Source of the DNA: Apis mellifera
Taxonomy: Eukaryota; Arthropoda; Insecta; Hymenoptera; Apidae
Assembly (NCBI RefSeq): GCF_003254395.2
Contig: NC_037651.1
Span: forward strand, 7,942,001 to 8,006,000
Reading direction: 5' to 3'
Length of the DNA stretch: 64,000 nucleotides
In this document: positions 61,259-64,000 of the stretch, piece by piece
Layout: the number at the start of each line of letters is the position of its first letter
How positions within the stretch are numbered: the stretch's first letter is position 1
Notes under the pieces: generated by a model
Seen by the model: only the letters and a program-made list of their open reading frames with translations
Told to the model about the DNA's origin: nothing
Database searches by the model: none
Translations under genes and position numbers: made by a program

Positions 61259-61393
61259 CTGTTCTCGCACCAGTCACGTGGCCGCTCACGTAGATCGCTG
61301 CAACGACGAAGGTGGACAGACTTCTTGGATCTTCGTCCGATCTTCGTATTCCGCGTCCTCCCTCGTGCTTCTGTCCGATCTTCACCGAATTTT
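61259..61393 (-). other. Probable 5' UTR exon of the minus-strand gene
   Basis: Seen on the minus strand: a long pyrimidine tract ending CTCGCAG (AG at 61395-61394) and a donor GAACAG|GTATGC (G at 61258) bound a 135-nt exon. Its GC content is clearly above its flanks. It has no ATG in any frame, although two frames are open throughout; spliced to the exon at 47260 both soon meet stops. That fits a non-coding 5' exon. It lies about 14 kb upstream of the ATG exon on the same strand, so it is assigned to the same gene by inference. A transcript-spanning read would settle it. Confidence 0.4.
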
Positions 61394-62204
61394 CTGCGAG
61401 TGAGAAAGAATAAAATGAATTTTGAGAGAAAAATTCTTCGATCCAGTTTATAAATAAACGATATTCTAATTTATTTCCCCAATTTATTCTCCCAAAAGAT
61501 TTTCCACTTTGGTCGAAATTGTCGAAAGGAAAGAAGACTCGACATCGAGCCACGATACAATTTTAATTCGCAGAGTTTGCTTCCAAAACGCGCGCCTCAA
61601 ACCATCCAAAGCCCCCGAGAGTTTGAGGAAGAGGCGGGGGAACGTTTTTCCGATAACTTGCTCGAGATAATGGTCGAATGGCTACCATTTAAACACGACG
61701 GCCGGCTGAATAACCCAAGCAACAACGCGACCTTTAGAACTTTCTCGCTTTTCCCCTCTAACCGGAATCGTGTTTACTGCGAAGATGCGCGACTTTCACG
61801 ATTCACTCTTCAATTACGCCTTCGTCTAATCGTGCCATTATGCAACCGTGTAATACACGACACTCCCAAGTCGTACGACTTGTTTCACTTGTCGCGTTTC
61901 AATAATCCAGATATATACCCACGACTCATCCGATCGAGTTTCCATTCTCGGGTGTTGATATTGAAAACAAAAAAAAAGAAAAAAGAAAAATACCGGAGCG
62001 TTTGTCACGGATAAAAATAAAAAGATACTTCCAAGGAAACTGCGAGTTAACTCTGAACTGCGAAGAAACAGAATTCGGGGCACGGAGAGAGAGAGAGAGA
62101 GAGAAAAGTGGCGTAAATCAGCTCGTTTGTTACAACGCGTCCATTACCACTCGTAAAAACTTCTCGCGAGAGATTCGACGATTTACGATGTTCGATCTAC
62201 CAGG
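61394..62204. other. Upstream sequence of the 5' exon
   Basis: The minus-strand pyrimidine tract of the acceptor lies at about 61395-61415. A 145-codon plus frame (61577-62014) starts with TTG in CpG-rich sequence; unsupported. Confidence 0.5.
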
Positions 62205-62609
62205 ATGATACTTCGTTTCGACTGCACGGGTTTCGATATCGTCGCAAATCTTCCACGCCAGTTAACCTATGCGACGTCACAGATCGACTTTGAAGTTGCG
62301 ATGAGACGTGGCGAAGTGGAAGACCGGTGTTTGTATCTTAGAAACAGAGAAGTCCGAGGCGCATGCCTTATCACCACGCAAATAACCGTAAAATTACCGG
62401 CATTATGCAACGAACCACTCGGTGGTTCCCTTGTGACAATGTTACGTACGAGAATTATCAAAGCGACAAATAAAATTAGCCTATTATTTATGAGCGGAGG
62501 AAAAACGAGCGTCGTTTTCTTACAAAAACGCGAATTTTTCTCAATTACGCGAAGATACGCTCTTTTATCTCTCACCGTTGATAATTGTGATCGCACTAAT
62601 TGCAGGTAG
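62205..62609 (+). other. Plus-strand open frame, 134 codons from ATG, unrecognised
   Basis: Starts at ATG (MILRFDCTGFDIVANLPRQL), passes LCNEPLGGSLVTMLRTRII and stops at TAG inside TTGCAG|GTAGCC. The residue mix is balanced, hydrophobic blocks are spread evenly, and no repeat produces it. No family is recognised and there is no clear promoter. Low stop density in this CpG-rich region makes chance plausible. Confidence 0.22.
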
Positions 62610-63364
62610 CCTCTTACGTCAAAGATTCACGAACGAGCACGCTTTCGATCGTGGTAATATCTTTTTTATGGAAATATCGTTAGGCGATCGAGATAAGAGG
62701 CCTCTCCTCCTCGGCTGGTGTCGAATCGCAAAACGACGTGTATTTTTTTACGAATTACCGCCTCTGAAATAACCGCTACGAATGTCGTTAATGGATATAT
62801 TTCGCGGATTTATGCAAGTCTCGAAGTTATTAAAGTAACGAGAGTCTGGCAACTGTTACATCACCGGTGTACAAACGAGGTCCATGGTTATCGGCGCGAC
62901 AAGAATTAACGCGAGGTATAGGTAAACAGGTAGGCGAGATCGACTCGTCGACCATAATAAACACGCGACCGTTCGTAATTTTCGCTCGACTCTTATCGCG
63001 AGATAAGCGTATCAGACGCGCAACAATCTATCGTAACAATGTAGGGACGTGTGAAAACGGAATACCGAGAATAATCGATATTTACTTTTTTTTTCTTCCA
63101 CGCGTAAACGTTCCACGCGATAGATACGCGAGGAAAGGAGACGAATAGTTATATGAAACGCAATAAATACGACTAAATACGCAATAGACGAAAGGCTCGA
63201 CGATACGCGATAAATCAAAACGAACGTACCGACGAAGAAAAGGAAGAAAGTGTACGGGCAACGGTGATCCGATGTAATTTCCCTCTATTTGAATTTCAAC
63301 AAGCTTCGATCCAGTTTTTCGCACGATCACGCGAGCACGCGAGTTGGACGACGCGTCGATGCAC
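62610..63364. other. CpG-rich upstream region
   Basis: Several overlapping plus frames of 60-93 codons are present; none stands out. Probably intron 1 of the minus-strand gene if the 63.5 kb promoter is right. Confidence 0.45.
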
Positions 63365-63531
63365 CTGTTCACAATATTCGGCGAAATATAAAATCGTAAA
63401 ACGAGGTATCAGTATCACGCGAACCGGTCGGGTGAAAGTAACGAAGGCGGCACGAAGAAGCACGTGGCACGACTGTTCTCGAGAAACCCGTAGCGAAACG
63501 ATGTTCACGCGACGAGAGCTCGCTGCTCACT
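63365..63531 (-). promoter_or_regulatory. Candidate promoter/first exon of the minus-strand gene in a CpG-rich block
   Basis: The block around 63.4-63.6 kb is the most GC/CpG-rich stretch of the right end. On the minus strand it has CGCGTCAGTGAGC, which matches the arthropod initiator TCAGT with the A at 63531. About 165 nt downstream is a possible donor GAACAG|GTGCAT (G at 63364). No TATA box is evident. A first exon of about 167 nt would then splice to the acceptor at 61393. This is a weak, position-based proposal. Confidence 0.22.
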
Positions 63532-64000
63532 GACGCGGTGACGCCGCGCAGGGTGGCTTTACCCCCTCTCCGCGCTCTCTCCCCACCACTCCGCACCGGC
63601 CCGCGTAGAATAACTCATCGGTTTCGAGCGACGGTTTCGAATTGTTCGTATAAATCCGTATTCACTGCGAATATTTTTCACGTTTCTTTCCCTCCCTTTT
63701 TATATTTTCCTTTCTTGTTTTTACTCTTCGTATCGAAATGGAAAGCTTATTTCCGATTCGATAAACGAAAATTATTATATAAATTGATAATTATTAAAAA
63801 CTCTTTTTTAAAATAATCGAGGTAAATTAATTATCAATGTGTCGTCGATTTACGATTGTGAGATTCTATATCAAGAAATAAGAATAGGATTATCGTTGGA
63901 AAATTTTTCGCGTTTCACGTTTTCGAGTTGAAATTAATCTCGCAGTTACAAAATTACGAACGATCCTTTTGGCTGTCTGTGGTATTCTATTGTGCGCCAG
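63532..64000. other. Right end: CpG-rich then AT-rich
   Basis: CpG-rich to about 63.62 kb, then AT-rich sequence with no frame of note apart from a pyrimidine-derived 92-codon plus frame. Confidence 0.5.

Overview
The window looks like a stretch of an insect nuclear genome, most likely a bee (Apis-like hymenopteran). This is inferred from style, not from a database match. AT-rich non-coding DNA alternates with GC- and CpG-rich patches. Simple repeats are dense, transposon remnants are scarce, introns are long with GT-AG boundaries, and the one recognisable protein segment is insect-like. No rRNA, tRNA, known microRNA or intact transposase was found by eye.

The best supported gene is on the minus strand. 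Its main exon (17096-14986) encodes a long basic/acidic Ser-Arg-rich segment, then a single membrane anchor and the start of a lumenal domain. It ends at a strong splice donor, so the rest of the protein lies beyond the left end of the window. The anchor region resembles insect FAM20C-type secretory-pathway kinases (the CG31145 family), but no kinase motif lies in the window. An upstream exon with good splice sites (47260-47064) carries a plausible start codon. A further upstream exon (61393-61259) has no ATG and looks like 5' UTR. A GC-rich block at 63.36-63.53 kb may be the promoter and first exon. On this model most of the window is a ~30 kb intron, a ~14 kb intron, and the first 15 kb of the next intron.

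Layout. 1-15 kb: intronic DNA with two three-copy tandem arrays (4.1-4.9 and 12.9-13.7 kb), a tight cluster of three AP-1-type sites (9.73-9.78 kb) and a possible plus-strand exon at 12.0 kb. 15-17 kb: the large exon. 17-47 kb: large intron holding further local tandem arrays (17.2, 19.4, 26.8, 35.9, 38.5 kb), perfect inverted repeats, a very AT-rich island (25.9-28.1 kb), two segments that end in A-tracts, and weak plus-strand exon candidates. 47-61 kb: second intron, with a 229-bp duplication and a seven-copy array with dimeric higher-order structure (56.2-57.5 kb). 61-64 kb: CpG-rich 5' region of the gene.

Most open frames in the GC/CpG-rich or purine-rich patches look like low-stop composition rather than genes. 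Only those with splice sites, an ATG or unusual length are listed, at low confidence.
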